NCBI GenBank assembly: GCA_937922105.1
Contig: CAKZVN010000166.1
Span: 1 to 14,384 of the forward strand
Length of the DNA: 14,384 bases
DNA from: an uncultured Litorilinea sp.
Lineage (GTDB): Bacteria > Chloroflexota > Anaerolineae > Caldilineales > Caldilineaceae
Reading direction: 5' to 3'
Shown here: piece after piece, positions 13,332-14,384 of the stretch
Numbering within the stretch: position 1 is the first letter of the stretch
How the letters are laid out: each line of letters starts with the position of its first letter
The notes under the pieces: model-generated
The model's database searches: none
Seen by the model: only the letters and a program-made list of their open reading frames with translations
What the model was told of the DNA's origin: nothing
Translations under genes and position numbers: made by a program

Positions 13332-13371
13332 GGCAAAGGGGAACCCGGACGGACGGCGGTTCCCCTTTGCC
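13332..13371 (+). terminator. Perfect 14-bp hairpin after the glucarate-dehydratase-family gene
   Basis: Positions 13332-13345 pair perfectly with 13358-13371 around a 12-nt loop containing a repeated CGGA. It begins 11 nt after the stop codon. The following bases are GGGGATC, so a U-tract is lacking. Confidence 0.6.
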
Positions 13372-13396
13372 GGGGATCATAGCTTCGGGGTACACT
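13367..13396 (+). promoter_or_regulatory. Possible promoter for the aminotransferase gene
   Basis: TTGCCG (13367-13372) and TACACT (13391-13396) are spaced by 18 nt and each matches 4 of 6 consensus bases. It overlaps the 3' arm of the preceding hairpin and would give a leader of about 80 nt. The call is weak. Confidence 0.3.
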
Positions 13397-13482
13397 ATTC
13401 GATACAACAGCCAATTGCGACCGCCAGCGGCGGAGGCGCGAACCGCGCGCAGATCCCCGCCTTTCCCAGCAGGAGGTATCCC

Positions 13483-14384
13483 ATGATCACAAGTCCGTCC
13501 GTCCTGGAAAAGGACAAGGCGCACTTCCTCCACCCGCTCCATCACCCCAGCGCCCACCAATCGCCGCTGATCTTCGAGTCGGGCCACGGCATCTGGCTGC
13601 GCACCATTGACGGCAAAGAGGTAATTGACGGCTTAGCCGGGCTATGGAATGTCCTCATCGGGCACGGCAACACCACATTGGCCGAAGTCGCCCGCGAGCA
13701 AATGACTACGTTAGCCTATTGCTCCAGCTATGTGGGCAGCAGCAACCTACCTGCCATCGAACTAGCCGACCGCCTTGCCGGTCTCGCCTATCCGTCGCTC
13801 AACACCACCTTCTTCACCTCCGGCGGCGCGGAATCCAACGAAAGCGCGTTCAAGACCGTGCGCTACTATTGGAAACGCCTGGGCAAGCCCGACAAGACCA
13901 AGATCATCGCGCGCCAACACGCCTATCACGGCATCACCTTAGCCGCCATGAGCGCAACCGGGATGAGCATCTACTGGCCCATGTTCGAGCCGCGCGTGCC
14001 CGGCTTTGTGCACATTCCCGCGCCCTATCCCTTCCGCTTCCCCGCGGATCGCATCCGTCCCGGTGAGACCGTAGGCCAAGCGGCCGCGCGTGCCCTAGAG
14101 GAAGCCATCCTTGCCGAAGGCCCCGACACCGTCGGCGCGTTCATCGCCGAACCAGTGCAAGGTGCGGGCGGCGTCATCGTCCCACCGGATGACTACTTCC
14201 CCGCGGTGCGCGAAATCTGCGACCGCTACGACGTGCTCTTCATCGCCGATGAAGTGATCACAGGCTTCGGGCGCACCGGCGACTGGTTTGCGCTCAACCG
14301 CTACGGCATCCAGCCCGACATCATGTCCTTTGCCAAAGGTATCACCAGCGGCTATCTCCCCCTGGGCGGCATCCAAATCTCCGA
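13483..14384 (+). CDS. Class III (omega) PLP-dependent aminotransferase, 3' end missing
   Basis: The first 300 residues lie in the window; the family is usually about 450 long, so roughly a third is cut off. Class III hallmarks are IDGLAGLWNVLIGHG (48-62), FTSGGAESNESAFK (111-124), the YHG at 148-150 that stacks on PLP, FIAEPVQGAGG (220-230), IADEVITGFGRTG (254-266) with Asp256 contacting the pyridine nitrogen, and SFAKGITSG with the Schiff-base Lys285. The pattern resembles beta-alanine/taurine/putrescine:pyruvate aminotransferases, but the substrate cannot be fixed. Pyruvate made by the neighbouring sugar-acid route would be a natural amino acceptor. The ATG at 13483 has a strong AGGAGGT at 13471-13477 with 5-nt spacing. 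A hairpin and a possible promoter upstream suggest a partly separate transcription unit. Confidence 0.9.
   Translation, partial: MITSPSVLEKDKAHFLHPLHHPSAHQSPLIFESGHGIWLRTIDGKEVIDGLAGLWNVLIGHGNTTLAEVAREQMTTLAYCSSYVGSSNLPAIELADRLAGLAYPSLNTTFFTSGGAESNESAFKTVRYYWKRLGKPDKTKIIARQHAYHGITLAAMSATGMSIYWPMFEPRVPGFVHIPAPYPFRFPADRIRPGETVGQAAARALEEAILAEGPDTVGAFIAEPVQGAGGVIVPPDDYFPAVREICDRYDVLFIADEVITGFGRTGDWFALNRYGIQPDIMSFAKGITSGYLPLGGIQIS

Noticed and set aside
1..14384. Mobile element, tRNA or rRNA gene, or phage gene
   Set aside because: I found no transposase or integrase motifs, terminal inverted repeats, tRNA-like T-arm or anticodon folds, or rRNA sequence on either strand.

Overview
The window is one continuous run of plus-strand catabolic genes, GC-rich by eye. 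It encodes sugar-acid (uronate, aldonate or aldarate) metabolism and its importer, with a coenzyme-B12 diol dehydratase embedded in the middle. Organism inference: a bacterium, most likely a Chloroflexota member (Anaerolineae/Caldilineae-like). The reasons are GC-rich catabolic clusters, a substrate-binding lipoprotein with a twin-arginine plus lipobox signal, and an ABC importer without its own ATPase. No marker gene is present, so this assignment is moderate at best.

Left part (1-7250). A 5'-truncated enolase-superfamily acid-sugar dehydratase is followed by a uronate-dehydrogenase-like SDR, a KDPG/KDPGal-type aldolase and a KDG kinase; the last two overlap by 4 nt. Next come a tiny 11-codon ORF and a B12-dependent diol/glycerol dehydratase. 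Its large (alpha) and medium (beta) subunits lie in one reading frame, which suggests a fusion, but a single TAA codon breaks that frame two residues after a conserved active-site serine. The small (gamma) subunit and a TRM11/RlmL-like methyltransferase follow closely. No reactivase, microcompartment shell gene or propionaldehyde dehydrogenase is present.

Middle (7251-7603). This is a non-coding gap with a perfect-consensus sigma-70 promoter (TTGACA, 17 nt, TATAAT) and then a leader of about 280 nt that can fold into several consecutive hairpins. It drives the second block.

Right part (7604-14384). The genes are a Tat-type sugar-binding lipoprotein, a strong intergenic hairpin, an RraA-like putative pyruvate aldolase, a single polypeptide fusing both ABC permease subunits (MalF-like plus MalG-like), a glucarate-dehydratase-family enzyme and a 3'-truncated class III aminotransferase.

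Working model (inference): sugar acids are imported by the binding protein and fused permease using an ATPase encoded elsewhere. One route is aldonate dehydratase, KDG kinase, then KDPG aldolase to pyruvate plus glyceraldehyde-3-phosphate. The other is oxidative: uronate dehydrogenase, glucarate dehydratase, then possibly the RraA-like aldolase. What the diol dehydratase and the methyltransferase do here is unexplained, and they are the most interesting part of the window. Nearly every non-overlapping gene junction carries a long, well-paired hairpin without a clear U-tract.
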